DNA of 64,000 nucleotides from JACMNW01 sp963708425 (lineage in GTDB: Bacteria > Pseudomonadota > Alphaproteobacteria > Rhodobacterales > Rhodobacteraceae), in assembly GCA_963708425.1 (NCBI GenBank), contig OY970206.1:2790001-2854000 (forward strand), read 5' to 3'. Position 1 is the first letter of the stretch. Each line of letters begins with the position of its first letter. The translations under genes were made by a program, and so were the position numbers. Below the pieces are notes generated by a model. That model saw only the letters and a program-made list of their open reading frames with translations, did no database searches and was not told where the DNA came from. Of this stretch, positions 41,984 through 51,113 are shown piece by piece.

Positions 41984-43597
41984 ATGACCCTTAACCTTAT
42001 CATGAGTTCACAGCGCGAAGAGTTGAAGCCGCGCATTACCGTTTTTGGCGTTGGTGGCGCGGGGGGGAATGCGGTCAACAACATGATCGACAAGAACCTT
42101 GAAGGGGTCGAGTTTGTTGTTGCCAACACCGATGCGCAGGCTTTGGCGCAAAGCCGGGCTGGCGCGAAAATTCAGATGGGTCTGAAAGTCACCGAAGGTC
42201 TGGGTGCGGGGGCGCGTCCGACCGTTGGTGCGGCAGCCGCCGAAGAAACCATCGAAGAAATTGTCGATCATCTGGCGGGCGCGCATATGTGTTTCATCAC
42301 CGCCGGTATGGGGGGTGGCACCGGCACGGGTGCGGCGCCGATCATCGCGCAGGCGGCGCGTGAACTGGGCGTGCTGACTGTGGGCGTGGTGACCAAGCCG
42401 TTCCAGTTCGAGGGTAACAAGCGGATGCGCCAGGCCGATGAAGGCATCGAGGCGCTGCAAAAGGTTGTCGATACGCTGATCATCATTCCGAACCAGAACC
42501 TGTTCCGTCTGGCGAATGAAAAAACCACCTTCACCGAGGCGTTCGCTTTGGCGGATGACGTGCTTTATCAAGGCGTTAAAGGCGTGACCGACCTTATGGT
42601 GCGGCCCGGCCTGATCAACCTTGATTTTGCCGATGTCCGCGCCGTGATGGACGAAATGGGCAAGGCGATGATGGGCACCGGCGAGGCATCGGGCGAAGAT
42701 CGCGCTGTGCAGGCGGCAGAAAAAGCAATTGCTAACCCGCTGCTGGACGAGATTTCGTTGCACGGTGCCAAGGGTGTGTTGATCAACATCACCGGCGGTT
42801 ATGACCTGACGCTGTTCGAGTTGGACGAGGCGGCGAATATCATCCGTGAAAAGGTTGATCCGGATGCGAATATCATCGTTGGCTCGACGCTTGATACCTC
42901 GATGGAAGGCATGATCCGGGTTTCGGTTGTGGCGACGGGGATTGACGCGACCAAGGCACGCGATGATGCGCCGGTCACACGCCGGTCGATGGCGGCACCT
43001 TTGCCGCAGACCAGTTTCGTTCCGAGCGAACCGAAAGTGGAAGCCCCGGTTGCAGTGCAGGCAGCCGTGATGACCGAAGCCGAAGCCGTATCGGCGGGGC
43101 TGTTTGATGCGGTTGACCCGCATGCCGAAGCAGATGAGTTTGACGCTGACGGCGATGATTATGCCGATGTGCCAGCGCCGGCCTACCGCCCGCAGCAATC
43201 GGCAGCACAAGCGCGGCCAGCGCCATCGCAGATTGATGCTGACGCGGCAGAATTTGTCGCACCGCGCCCACGTGCTGCGGGAACACCAACGCCAGAAGCA
43301 ATGGCGCGGTTGCAAGCGGCTGTTAGCAAAGCGCCGATGAATCGCCCTGGAATGGCGGCACAAGCGCCGCGCGCTGCGGCACCGGCACCCGCCGCGCCAC
43401 GACCTGCGCCAGAGAAACCGCGGTTCGGAATTGGGTCGTTGATCAACCGCATGGCGGGCAATACTGAAGCGCAAGCCGATCGCAACCCCCCACCGCGCCA
43501 ACAGCCGCCGGTGACCAGCTATGATGATGAACCTGAACTAAGCGCAGACCAGGAACGGATTGAGATTCCAGCGTTTCTGCGCCGTCAGGCAAACTGA
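41984..43597 (+). CDS. ftsZ: Cell division GTPase FtsZ
   Basis: A 537-residue tubulin-like GTPase forming the Z-ring. GTP-binding loop ITVFGVGGAGGNAVNNM (about 18-34), tubulin signature GGGTGTG (110-116), synergy loop NLDFADVRAVM. The core ends near residue 325; a linker of about 190 residues rich in Ala, Pro, Gln and Glu follows, closing with the conserved partner-binding peptide IEIPAFLRRQAN that contacts FtsA. The long linker is usual in alphaproteobacteria. ATG 41984 is chosen over TTG 41978. A terminator follows. Confidence 0.97.
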   Translation: MTLNLIMSSQREELKPRITVFGVGGAGGNAVNNMIDKNLEGVEFVVANTDAQALAQSRAGAKIQMGLKVTEGLGAGARPTVGAAAAEETIEEIVDHLAGAHMCFITAGMGGGTGTGAAPIIAQAARELGVLTVGVVTKPFQFEGNKRMRQADEGIEALQKVVDTLIIIPNQNLFRLANEKTTFTEAFALADDVLYQGVKGVTDLMVRPGLINLDFADVRAVMDEMGKAMMGTGEASGEDRAVQAAEKAIANPLLDEISLHGAKGVLINITGGYDLTLFELDEAANIIREKVDPDANIIVGSTLDTSMEGMIRVSVVATGIDATKARDDAPVTRRSMAAPLPQTSFVPSEPKVEAPVAVQAAVMTEAEAVSAGLFDAVDPHAEADEFDADGDDYADVPAPAYRPQQSAAQARPAPSQIDADAAEFVAPRPRAAGTPTPEAMARLQAAVSKAPMNRPGMAAQAPRAAAPAPAAPRPAPEKPRFGIGSLINRMAGNTEAQADRNPPPRQQPPVTSYDDEPELSADQERIEIPAFLRRQAN

Positions 43598-43618
43598 TAC
43601 AAGGTGACAGTGGTGGAA

Positions 43619-43655
43619 AAAAGGCTCGGGCGACCGGGTCTTTTTTCGTTTTATA
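43619..43655 (+). terminator. Terminator after ftsZ
   Basis: A run of A bases, the stem GGCTCGG-GCGA-CCGGGTC (with G-U pairs) and TTTTTT follow the ftsZ stop by about 20 bases. The A and T runs on either side make it potentially bidirectional. It ends the main dcw transcript; lpxC begins about 150 bases later. Confidence 0.8.
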
Positions 43656-43805
43656 ACAGGGTGTTGCGGTAAGTTTCTAACTCTGTCACACAGCGTTACA
43701 AACTGTGAGTTGAGAAGGCGCTACAAGAAGCTTACCTAAACTTCGAAGCAAAGGGTGGGGCATGCCAAATCGGCAGATTTCACCTTTAATGAACTGGAGC
43801 GTTAC

Positions 43806-44726
43806 GTGCAAAGCACGCTTAAATCAGCGGCGATATTCAGCGGGTTCGGATTGCATTCCGGGGTCGCCGTTCGCATGGTGGTCAGACCGGCATCGGCGGA
43901 TTACGGGATCTGGTTCCGCCGGACCGATGCGGCTGCGCGCGGCGCGATGATTGCGGCACGCTGGGATTCGGTGGTGCCATCGCGGCTGTGTACGCTGGTG
44001 GCGAATGCGGCTGGTGTGCAGGTTTCGACGATTGAACATCTGATGGCGGCGCTGGCGGGTTGCGGTATTCACAACGCCCTGATCGAGATAGACGCCGGCG
44101 AAGTGCCGATCCTTGATGGGTCATCGGTGCCGTTCGTGCAGGGGTTCCTTGCGCGCGGACTGCGTCTGCAGGCCAGCCCGATCCGGGCGATCAAGGTTCT
44201 GCGCAGCATCGAAGTGCGTGACGGTGATGCGATGGCGCGGCTTGACCCGTCTGACACCATGGAAATGGATTTCAGCATTGATTTTGCCGAAGCCGCGATT
44301 GGCCAGCAACACAAAGAAATGAGCCTGGCCAACGGCGCGTTTGTGCGCGAGCTGTGCGATAGCCGCACGTTCTGCCGACAGATTGATGTCGATGCGATGC
44401 GCGCCAAGGGTTTGGCTTTGGGTGGTAATTTGTACAACGCGGTGGTTTTTGAAGGCGACCGCGTGTTAAGCCCCGGTGGCCTGCGCCACGCAGATGAACC
44501 AGTGCGCCACAAGATGCTGGACGCGTTGGGTGACTTGGCGCTGGCCGGTGGGCCGATGCTGGCGCGTTATACTGGCGTCCGTGCAGGGCATGCATTGACC
44601 AACCAATTGTTGCGCGCGTTGTTTGCCCAAGCTGGCGCATTCGCCATGGTGGATTGCGGCCCGATTGCCGGTTTGCAGCTGCCGGGTGTGGGCGTACACC
44701 GCGCCGATATTCCTGCAGTCGCATAA
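43806..44726 (+). CDS. lpxC: UDP-3-O-acyl-N-acetylglucosamine deacetylase LpxC
   Basis: A 306-residue zinc amidase, the committed step of lipid A synthesis. Zinc ligands are seen: H78 in STIEHLMAAL, H235 and D239 in HKMLDALGD; the catalytic acid/base histidine is H262 in GHALTN. GTG 43806 is the start because the conserved QSTLKSAAIFSGFGLHSG begins there and GGAG stands 7 bases upstream; a longer in-frame start at 43755 has no such support. It has its own leader after the ftsZ terminator. Confidence 0.95.
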   Translation: MQSTLKSAAIFSGFGLHSGVAVRMVVRPASADYGIWFRRTDAAARGAMIAARWDSVVPSRLCTLVANAAGVQVSTIEHLMAALAGCGIHNALIEIDAGEVPILDGSSVPFVQGFLARGLRLQASPIRAIKVLRSIEVRDGDAMARLDPSDTMEMDFSIDFAEAAIGQQHKEMSLANGAFVRELCDSRTFCRQIDVDAMRAKGLALGGNLYNAVVFEGDRVLSPGGLRHADEPVRHKMLDALGDLALAGGPMLARYTGVRAGHALTNQLLRALFAQAGAFAMVDCGPIAGLQLPGVGVHRADIPAVA

Positions 44727-44847
44727 GCCAGCCTTAAATCGATAAAGGCGTTTTGCGCCCCGGATTTTTCTGTGCTAGGACCAAGACAAACGAGGGTGAT
44801 TGTGCTTCGGTACAACGACCACCGGCAAAGTATGGGGTAGGCGGAAG

Positions 44848-45687
44848 ATGGCAGGCGTAAAGATTGGCGCGCAACTGATTGGCACGGCGCTGCTTGTTGT
44901 GATGCTTGGCGCCTGTGCGCGAAAGGCGGATGAACGCCCGTTGGACAGCTACACTGCCGAGGAAATCTATAAGCGCGGCGAGTTCGAGTTGAACGCGAAC
45001 CCCAAACCGAAAGAGGCGATCCGCTACTTCCAAGAGGTGGAGCGGCTTTATCCCTATACTGAATTTGCCAAGCGTGCCCTGATCATGCAGGCTTTCAGCC
45101 ACCACAAGGCCAAGGAATATGAAGAGGCGCGTGGTGCTGCGCAGCGGTTCCTTGATCTGTATCCCGCCGACGAAGATGCAGCTTATGCGCAGTATCTGAT
45201 GGCGCTGTCGTATTACGATCAGATTGACGAAGTGGGCCGCGATCAGGGGCTGACGTTCCAGGCGTTGCAGGCGCTGCGTGATGTGATCGAGAAATATCCC
45301 GATAGCGAATATGCCAGATCGGCAGCGTTGAAGTTTGATCTGGCGTTTGACCATCTGGCTGCCAAGGAAATGGAAATCGGTCGCTACTACCTGAAGCGCG
45401 GCAACTATACGGCAGCGATCAACCGCTTCCGTGTGGTGGTGCAAGACTTCCAGACCACAACACATACTGCCGAAGCGCTGCATCGTTTGACAGAATCCTA
45501 TCTGGCGTTGGGTCTGACCGATGAGGCGCAAACCGCTGCCGCTATTCTGGGCTATAACTATCAGTCGAGCCCGTTCTATGACGATAGCTTTGCCTTGCTG
45601 AAAGGCCGTGGGCTTTCACCCGAGGCCAAGGGCGATAGCTGGCTGCGCTCGGTCTACCGTCAGGTGATCAAGGGCGAGTGGCTGTAG
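44848..45687 (+). CDS. bamD: Outer membrane protein assembly factor BamD
   Basis: A 279-residue outer-membrane lipoprotein of the BAM complex, needed with BamA to insert beta-barrels. It has a signal peptide with lipobox LGAC (C23 lipidated), then five TPR-like helix pairs starting at SYTAEEIYKRGEFELNANPKPKEAIRYFQEVERLYPYTEFAKRA, and ends in the helix of the last repeat. The ATG at 44848 places the signal sequence correctly. The order lpxC-bamD-recN after ftsZ is common in alphaproteobacteria. Confidence 0.94.
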   Translation: MAGVKIGAQLIGTALLVVMLGACARKADERPLDSYTAEEIYKRGEFELNANPKPKEAIRYFQEVERLYPYTEFAKRALIMQAFSHHKAKEYEEARGAAQRFLDLYPADEDAAYAQYLMALSYYDQIDEVGRDQGLTFQALQALRDVIEKYPDSEYARSAALKFDLAFDHLAAKEMEIGRYYLKRGNYTAAINRFRVVVQDFQTTTHTAEALHRLTESYLALGLTDEAQTAAAILGYNYQSSPFYDDSFALLKGRGLSPEAKGDSWLRSVYRQVIKGEWL

Positions 45688-45723
45688 AGGTGCGCTATTG
45701 CGGCGTAGCCGACGAGGCGAACC

Positions 45724-47367
45724 ATGTTACGCAGCCTTGATATCAGGGATGTGCTGATTATCGATCGGCTGGAACTGGCGTTTCAGCCGGGCCTGAACGT
45801 GCTGACTGGGGAAACCGGGGCCGGCAAATCCATTTTACTGGATGCGCTGGGGTTTGTGCTTGGCTGGCGCGGCCGGGCGGAATTGGTGCGCGCAGGGGCG
45901 GCGCAGGGCGAAGTAACGGCGGTGTTTGATTTGCCAGCCGGTCACGCCGCGCGTGCCGTGTTGGCGGAAGCTGGATTTGAAGCGAACGATGAATTGATCT
46001 TGCGCCGGATCAACGCGGTTGATGGGCGCAAGACGGCTTGGGTGAATGATCGGCGGGTGTCGGGCGAGGTTCTGCGCGATCTGTCGGATACGCTGGTGGA
46101 ATTGCACGGCCAGCATGATGACCGCGGCTTGTTGAACCCGCGTGGGCATAGGGCTTTGCTGGATACATTCGCGGGGCTTGATCTGGCGCCGTTGCGCGAG
46201 GCTTGGCGGGCAAGATCCGCGGCGCGGGCTGGTTTGGCCGCTGCTGAAGCAGCACTGGCTGCGGCGCGCGGCGAAGAGGATTACCTGCGCCATGCCGTTG
46301 CCGAGTTGGATAAGCTGGATCCGCAACCCGGTGAAGAGGCTACTTTGGATGCCAAGCGGCGGGTGATGCAAGCGGCCGAGAAAATTCGCGGTGACGTTTT
46401 GAGGGCACATTCGGCCTTGTCCGATCAAGGGGCCGAAGGTCAGTTGATTGATGCGCAGCGTTGGTTGGAAGGCGTGGCAGATCGGGCGGAAGGGGCGCTT
46501 GATGGCGCGTTGGCGGCGGTGTCGCGCGCGATGATTGAATTGGGCGAGGCGCAGGCGGGAGTTGAAGCGTCTTTGCGCGGCCTTGATTTCAACCCGGTTG
46601 ATCTTGAGAATTTGGAAGAACGGCTGTTTGCCATTCGGGCGCTGGCGCGCAAGCATTCGGTTTCGGCCGATGATCTTGGCGATTTTGCAGCACGGTTGCG
46701 GGCACGGCTGGCGGCGTTGGACAGTGGCGCGGCGGGGCTTTCAGCACACGTGGCAGCGGTGGCTGAAGCGGAAGGTGCATATGATGCGCTTGCTAATGCG
46801 GCGCGTGAGCAGCGAGCGGAGGCAGCAGGGCGGCTGGATGCGGCGATGGCTGCCGAACTGGCACCGCTGAAGATGGAACGTGCTGTTTTCACAACGGAAT
46901 TAAGCGAGGCGGAAGCAGGGCCGGAGGGGCGCGATACAGTGACGTTCAGCGTGGCCACCAACCCCGGCGCGCCTGCAGGGGCATTGAACAAGATTGCCTC
47001 GGGTGGGGAATTGTCGCGGTTTTTGCTGGCGCTGAAAGTATGTTTGACGGGGGATGCGCCGGGGCTGACGATGATCTTTGACGAGATTGACCGGGGCGTG
47101 GGTGGGGCAACCGCCGATGCCGTGGGTCGGCGTTTGCAGGCCTTGGCCAGCGGTGCGCAGGTGTTGGTGGTAACGCATTCGCCGCAAGTGGCGGCATTAG
47201 GGGCGCATCATTGGCGGGTGGAAAAACGGGTGGTCGGCGAGATGACATTATCATCGGTGACGCCGCTGGATGAAGTGGCACGGGTTGAGGAAATTGCCCG
47301 GATGCTGGCAGGCGACAGCGTTTCCGACGCGGCAAGGGCGGCTGCGCGGGCGTTGCTGGCGGCATAA
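45724..47367 (+). CDS. recN: DNA repair protein RecN
   Basis: A 547-residue SMC-like ATPase acting in double-strand break repair. Walker A GETGAGKS (29-36), Q-loop region VELHGQHDDRGLLNP, two coiled-coil arms with alanine-rich heptads, ABC signature ASGGELSRFLLALK, and Walker B MIFDEIDRGVGG. The full protein is present, with D-loop LVVTHSPQVAA. It starts 36 bases after bamD. Confidence 0.95.
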   Translation: MLRSLDIRDVLIIDRLELAFQPGLNVLTGETGAGKSILLDALGFVLGWRGRAELVRAGAAQGEVTAVFDLPAGHAARAVLAEAGFEANDELILRRINAVDGRKTAWVNDRRVSGEVLRDLSDTLVELHGQHDDRGLLNPRGHRALLDTFAGLDLAPLREAWRARSAARAGLAAAEAALAAARGEEDYLRHAVAELDKLDPQPGEEATLDAKRRVMQAAEKIRGDVLRAHSALSDQGAEGQLIDAQRWLEGVADRAEGALDGALAAVSRAMIELGEAQAGVEASLRGLDFNPVDLENLEERLFAIRALARKHSVSADDLGDFAARLRARLAALDSGAAGLSAHVAAVAEAEGAYDALANAAREQRAEAAGRLDAAMAAELAPLKMERAVFTTELSEAEAGPEGRDTVTFSVATNPGAPAGALNKIASGGELSRFLLALKVCLTGDAPGLTMIFDEIDRGVGGATADAVGRRLQALASGAQVLVVTHSPQVAALGAHHWRVEKRVVGEMTLSSVTPLDEVARVEEIARMLAGDSVSDAARAAARALLAA

Positions 47368-47467
47368 GCCATGCGCAAGTTGCATAGCGGATTGACCCAT
47401 GGGTGGGTAGCTATCTGACTTTGAGAGACCTAACTTCTTAAGCGGGAGGTGAACTTAGGAGTTTGCC

Positions 47468-47626
47468 ATGTTTAAAGTCTTCGAACTACTGCGTCGCGCC
47501 TTTCATGTTCCGTCAGTCGACGAGGCAGAACGCGATTACCTGAACGGCGCCTATGACCGGGTCAATCTGGAATACCGGCAACGGCAAATTGAACATGGCC
47601 TGTTTCGCAATGCCTACAAGATGTGA
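47468..47626 (+). CDS. Small DUF3563-like protein
   Basis: A 52-residue protein, FKVFELLRRAFHVPSVDEAE at the start and DYLNGAYDRVNLEYRQRQIE in the middle. The pattern (short hydrophobic helix, then DYL followed by LEyR repeats) resembles DUF3563 proteins, common small proteins of unknown role in proteobacteria. AGGAG lies about 8 bases before the ATG and a second purine-rich site GGGAGG is further upstream. The frame is short but the ribosome site and composition support a real gene. Confidence 0.68.
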   Translation: MFKVFELLRRAFHVPSVDEAERDYLNGAYDRVNLEYRQRQIEHGLFRNAYKM

Positions 47627-47633
47627 TCCGCGG

Positions 47634-48281
47634 CTAAGGCTGCGCCACCTGCGTTAAGGTTGTCGCCAGATCGCCGTAGCCGGTAAAGCGGCGCTCAAAA
47701 GCCAGACCAAGGCGCGCGGCACAGTCTGCGGCCTTGGCATCAAGGGCGGCATCATTGGTTTGCGCTTGGTAGACCAGCTTGGTGTAGTTGCCGAAATACA
47801 TGTCGCGCAGTTCGGGGTGGCGATCCAGACCCATGGGCCGCCAGACGAAAGCATCAAACTGCCGGACGAGAAAATCAGTCAGGTAAAAGGCGGTGAATTC
47901 GGTGTCGGCATGGGCGGCGAAAGCGGCGTTGCCTTCAAAAAAAGAATAGCAATGCGGGCCTTCGACCATCTGAACGCCCAGTTCCTTGCACTTTTCCTGC
48001 AAATGCCCGCCAGTGCCGCAATCGGCATAGACGACGAAAATCTGCTCGTAGCGATCCCGATATGTGGCTACGGCATTGGCCACGGCGGGAGTTATCTTGT
48101 CGGGATACAGGTGCAGATTGGCGGGCAGGCATTGCAGATCGATATGATCCCAGCCGTTTATGCGCTTTAGCGCCAAGATTTCATGCGCCAAGGCACCGCA
48201 AGCGATCAGCAGAACACGGCCGTGCAAAGCGGGCGGCAGGCCTGCTGTGGTCAGGGTCGTATCGTCGAGCGTTAACGCCAC
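47634..48281 (-). CDS. DUF1638 domain protein
   Basis: A 215-residue protein with the DUF1638 core: VLLIACGALAHEILAL, INGWDHIDLQCLPANLHLYPDKI, VVYADCGTGGHLQ, GPHCYSFFEG and WRPMGLDRHPELRDMYF. Cysteines and histidines are conserved, hinting at metal or cobalamin-linked chemistry. DUF1638 genes accompany corrinoid methyltransferase genes in Rhodobacterales, as here. I take the GTG at 48281, which overlaps the stop of the small membrane protein; the longer frame to 48491 encodes only the shadow of that upstream gene. Confidence 0.78.
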   Translation of the reverse strand: MALTLDDTTLTTAGLPPALHGRVLLIACGALAHEILALKRINGWDHIDLQCLPANLHLYPDKITPAVANAVATYRDRYEQIFVVYADCGTGGHLQEKCKELGVQMVEGPHCYSFFEGNAAFAAHADTEFTAFYLTDFLVRQFDAFVWRPMGLDRHPELRDMYFGNYTKLVYQAQTNDAALDAKAADCAARLGLAFERRFTGYGDLATTLTQVAQP

Positions 48282-48427
48282 TGCCTCGATCCAAGGACCA
48301 GACTGCCGGCCATCGCGGCAAAGCCGAGGGCAACGAGCGGCACGTTGGCCCAAATCGCAAGGGCGAGCGTCGCACCTGCGGCAACGATTACGAATGTGAT
48401 CAGACCGAAAAGATAGGGCAGGGGCAT
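48272..48427 (-). CDS. 51-residue membrane protein between corrinoid protein and DUF1638 genes
   Basis: The minus strand reads PLPYLFGLITFVIVAAGATL, then LAIWANVPLVALGFAAMAGSLVLG and ends RQWR, giving two membrane helices. AGGAG lies 8 bases before the ATG. The stop overlaps the GTG start of the DUF1638 gene, so the pair is coupled. No family recognised. The frame is hydrophobic over its whole length and has proper initiation signals, which is why I list it. Confidence 0.7.
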   Translation of the reverse strand: MPLPYLFGLITFVIVAAGATLALAIWANVPLVALGFAAMAGSLVLGSRQWR

Positions 48428-48542
48428 GGTGCGTCTCCTCTGATCTTAATCTGGTCTTGCAAAGTGCTTTTTCCAAGGTGGAAATGAACAAATCGGGCGG
48501 ATTTCAGAAAAGTGATCGGGAATCCGCCCCTTGTGGCTGTTT

Positions 48543-49244
48543 TCAGGCATTCAGCGCGTTGTGTTTGCGGATCATGAATTGCTTGGCGGTTTCGACAGCG
48601 ACGGCGGCATCACGGCAATATGCGTCGGCCCCGATGGCCTTGCTGAATTCTTCGTTCAGCGGCGCGCCACCGACCATTACGATGTAATTTTCGCGCATGC
48701 CTTTTTCCTTGAGGGTGTCGATGACAACCTTCATGTAAGGCATCGTGGTTGTCAGCAGGGCCGACATGCCAAGGATATCGGGCTGTTCTTCTTCTAGCGC
48801 CGCCAGATACTTCTCGACCGAGTTGTTGATACCCAGATCGCGCACTTCGAACCCAGCACCTTCCATCATCATGCCGACGAGGTTCTTGCCGATATCGTGG
48901 ATGTCGCCTTTGACAGTGCCAATCACCATTTTGCCCATGCGCGGCGCGCCGGTTTCGGCCAGCAGCGGCTTCAGGATGAACATGCCACCCTTCATCGCAT
49001 TGGCGGCAAGCAGCACTTCGGGCACGAACAGGATGCCGTCACGGAAGTCTGCGCCGACGATGGTCATGCCCGCGACCAGTGCTTTGGTTAGCACATCATA
49101 GGGGGTCCAGCCGCGCGACAGCAGAATTTGCACGCCTTCTTCGATCTCTTCCTTCAGGCCGTCGTAAAGATCGTCGTGCATTTGCAAGACCAGTTCATCA
49201 TCGGACAGGTCGGCAAGAATGATTTCGTCGTTATCGTCGGCCAT
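48543..49244 (-). CDS. Cobalamin-binding corrinoid protein of a methyltransferase system
   Basis: A 233-residue protein like MtbC/MtgC and the cobalamin modules of methionine synthase. An N-terminal helical cap domain (about 1-95, ending NAMKGGMFILKPLL) precedes a B12-binding Rossmann domain with the lower-axial-ligand histidine H116 in GTVKGDIHDIGKNLV, then GINNSVEKYL, GMSALLTTTM and VGGAPLN. It carries methyl groups on cobalt between a methyl donor enzyme and an acceptor. ATG 49244 follows GGGAGCG. The homocysteine methyltransferase at 51114 is a possible partner. Confidence 0.9.
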   Translation of the reverse strand: MADDNDEIILADLSDDELVLQMHDDLYDGLKEEIEEGVQILLSRGWTPYDVLTKALVAGMTIVGADFRDGILFVPEVLLAANAMKGGMFILKPLLAETGAPRMGKMVIGTVKGDIHDIGKNLVGMMMEGAGFEVRDLGINNSVEKYLAALEEEQPDILGMSALLTTTMPYMKVVIDTLKEKGMRENYIVMVGGAPLNEEFSKAIGADAYCRDAAVAVETAKQFMIRKHNALNA

Positions 49245-49401
49245 CTGATGCGCTCCCGCGGGGGTATATCTTGCTGTCAATGGGCCTAACGGGCCGCGAT
49301 GACTTTTCGGTTTACGACATGCCCCGGATGAAAGCCGACAGCAAGGGGCTGCGCGCAGGTTTTTGGTGGCATTTGTTCTCTAAATGTTCTAAGTTGGGCG
49401 G

Positions 49402-50490
49402 ATGACCGACAGTGAAAACAATCTATTGCCGGGGCAGCGTTTGCGGGCGCGGGCAGCGGTATCGAACGCAGCGGGACGGTTCGAAGGGCAGACCCGTGTT
49501 GGCATCAGCGATGGCTGGGACATTCCGGAAGACGACCAGTTGGTGCAGACCGAAGTGCGGCTTGAAGTGCCGCGATCTGCGTTAAGCTACAATCGATCAC
49601 CGGATTTGCCATTTGATCGGTCGATCAATCCCTATCGGGGGTGTGAGCATGGCTGTATTTATTGCTTTGCGCGGCCGAGCCATGCGTTCCTGAACCTGTC
49701 GCCGGGATTGGATTTTGAGACGCGGTTGATTGCGCGGCCGGGGATCGGGGCGGTGCTGGCGCGGGAAATGTCGGCGAAGGTGTATAAGGCGCAGCCGGTG
49801 GCGATTGGCACCAACACTGATCCCTATCAGCCAATCGAGGCCAAATATGGCGTGATGCGCGAGGTGCTGGAGGTGCTGCGCGATTTCAATCATCCGGTGG
49901 CGATTACCACCAAGGGCACGTTGATTGAGGGGGACCTGGACATTTTGGCCCCGATGGCGGCGCTTGGATTGGTGCGGGTCGGGATTTCGATCACCACATT
50001 GGATGCAGTTTTGTCGCGCAAGATGGAACCGCGCGCGGCGACACCTGTGCGCCGGTTGGCGGTGATCAGGCGGTTGGCGGATGCGGGCGTTCCGGTTCGG
50101 GTGATGGTGGCACCAGTGGTGCCGGGGCTGACCGATCACGAGGTCGAGCCGATTTTGCAAGCGGCCAAGGATGCGGGGGCGGTGGCGGCCAGCTTCATCT
50201 TGCTTCGATTGCCGCGCGAAGTGTCGGGGTTGTTTCAGGATTGGCTGGCACAACAGTACCCGAACCGTGCGGCCAAGGTGATGGGCCGGGTTCGGGCACT
50301 GCATGGCGGGCTTGATTATGACCCGCAGTTTGGCAAGCGGATGCGGGGCGAGGGGCCATGGGCCGATCTGATGGCGCGGCGGTTTGAAGTTGCGGCGCGG
50401 CGGTTGGGGTTGGACGGCAGGCTGCCGCCGCTTGATGTCAGCCGTTTCGCCTGCCCGCCCCGCGCCGGAGACCAACTGGCGCTGTTCTGA
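49402..50490 (+). CDS. PA0069-family radical SAM protein
   Basis: A 362-residue radical SAM enzyme. The cluster motif is CEHGCIYC (C81, C85, C88) in NPYRGCEHGCIYCFARPSH, followed by KGTLIEGDLDIL, RVGISITTLD and VPVRVMVAPVVPGLTD. It resembles the Rv2578c/PA0069 and spore photoproduct lyase-like group. No substrate is known for PA0069 proteins; a nucleic-acid repair role has been suggested from their similarity to the lyase. It stands alone, transcribed away from the corrinoid operon. Confidence 0.87.
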   Translation: MTDSENNLLPGQRLRARAAVSNAAGRFEGQTRVGISDGWDIPEDDQLVQTEVRLEVPRSALSYNRSPDLPFDRSINPYRGCEHGCIYCFARPSHAFLNLSPGLDFETRLIARPGIGAVLAREMSAKVYKAQPVAIGTNTDPYQPIEAKYGVMREVLEVLRDFNHPVAITTKGTLIEGDLDILAPMAALGLVRVGISITTLDAVLSRKMEPRAATPVRRLAVIRRLADAGVPVRVMVAPVVPGLTDHEVEPILQAAKDAGAVAASFILLRLPREVSGLFQDWLAQQYPNRAAKVMGRVRALHGGLDYDPQFGKRMRGEGPWADLMARRFEVAARRLGLDGRLPPLDVSRFACPPRAGDQLALF

Positions 50491-50609
50491 GGCCGCCTGC
50501 GGACCGGCGCGCCGGGATGTCTGCGGTCGCTGCTGGTCGGTATGGCGGTCGGTCAATAACGTCATGCAGGGGCTGACTTTTTGAGCGCGTGGTGCTATGC
50601 TTCGGTCTA

Positions 50610-50636
50610 TTGATATACCCTTTTGATATACCCTTT
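50610..50636 (+). repeat. Tandem TTGATATACCC upstream of the usp gene
   Basis: TTGATATACCC occurs twice in tandem, 14 bases apart (start to start), in the 30 bases before the ribosome site of the universal stress gene. It may be a regulator site or a promoter duplication: each copy contains GATATA, a weak -10-like element. Confidence 0.5.
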
Positions 50637-50657
50637 GGAAACTCCACGGAGGCGGCC

Positions 50658-51092
50658 ATGTACAAGCACATTATTATTCCGACAGACGGGTCCGAAGCCG
50701 GAACCAGGGCGGTGGAGCACGGCCTCGATCTGGCGCGCGCGATCAGCGCCAAGGTGACGATCCTGACGGTCCTGCATCCGTTCCATGCCTTCACTTTTTC
50801 GCCGGAAGGACTGACCGAGAGCACTGCCGAACATCAGCGGCATCTCGACGAGCATCTGACTACCGACAATGACCTTGAAGCGAAAGTCCGTTCCTTGGGG
50901 GTGGATTGCGTGCACGTCAAGGCGGAGCACGACCATCTGAACGAGGCAGTGCAGCGCATGGCTGAAACCCAAGGCTGCGATCTGATCGTGATGCCGGCGC
51001 ACGAACGCTATGGATTGCTAGGCCAGACGCTCGACAGCGAGACCGTGAAGCTGTTGTCGCATTCGCGTCTGCCGGTGCTGGTGATGCATTAA
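50658..51092 (+). CDS. Universal stress protein (UspA family)
   Basis: A 144-residue UspA-domain protein: HIIIPTDGSEAGTRAVEHGLDLARAISAKVTILTV at the start and DLIVMPAHERYGLLGQTLDSETVKLLSHSRLPVLVM at the end. The usual ATP-binding GxxG-9x-GS/T is partly altered (the first glycine of HGRG is replaced), so nucleotide binding is uncertain. ATG 50658 follows GGAGG about 7 bases upstream. Confidence 0.9.
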   Translation: MYKHIIIPTDGSEAGTRAVEHGLDLARAISAKVTILTVLHPFHAFTFSPEGLTESTAEHQRHLDEHLTTDNDLEAKVRSLGVDCVHVKAEHDHLNEAVQRMAETQGCDLIVMPAHERYGLLGQTLDSETVKLLSHSRLPVLVMH

Positions 51093-51113
51093 GCTTCGGC
51101 GCAGAAGCGTGGG

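Noticed and set aside
42008..43501. A 497-residue open frame on the minus strand opposite ftsZ
   Set aside because: It is the antisense shadow of ftsZ, without recognisable domains or start signals.
47634..48491. A 285-residue version of the DUF1638 protein
   Set aside because: Its first 70 residues are the wrong frame of the 51-residue membrane protein gene, which has its own ribosome site; the shorter GTG start is preferred.
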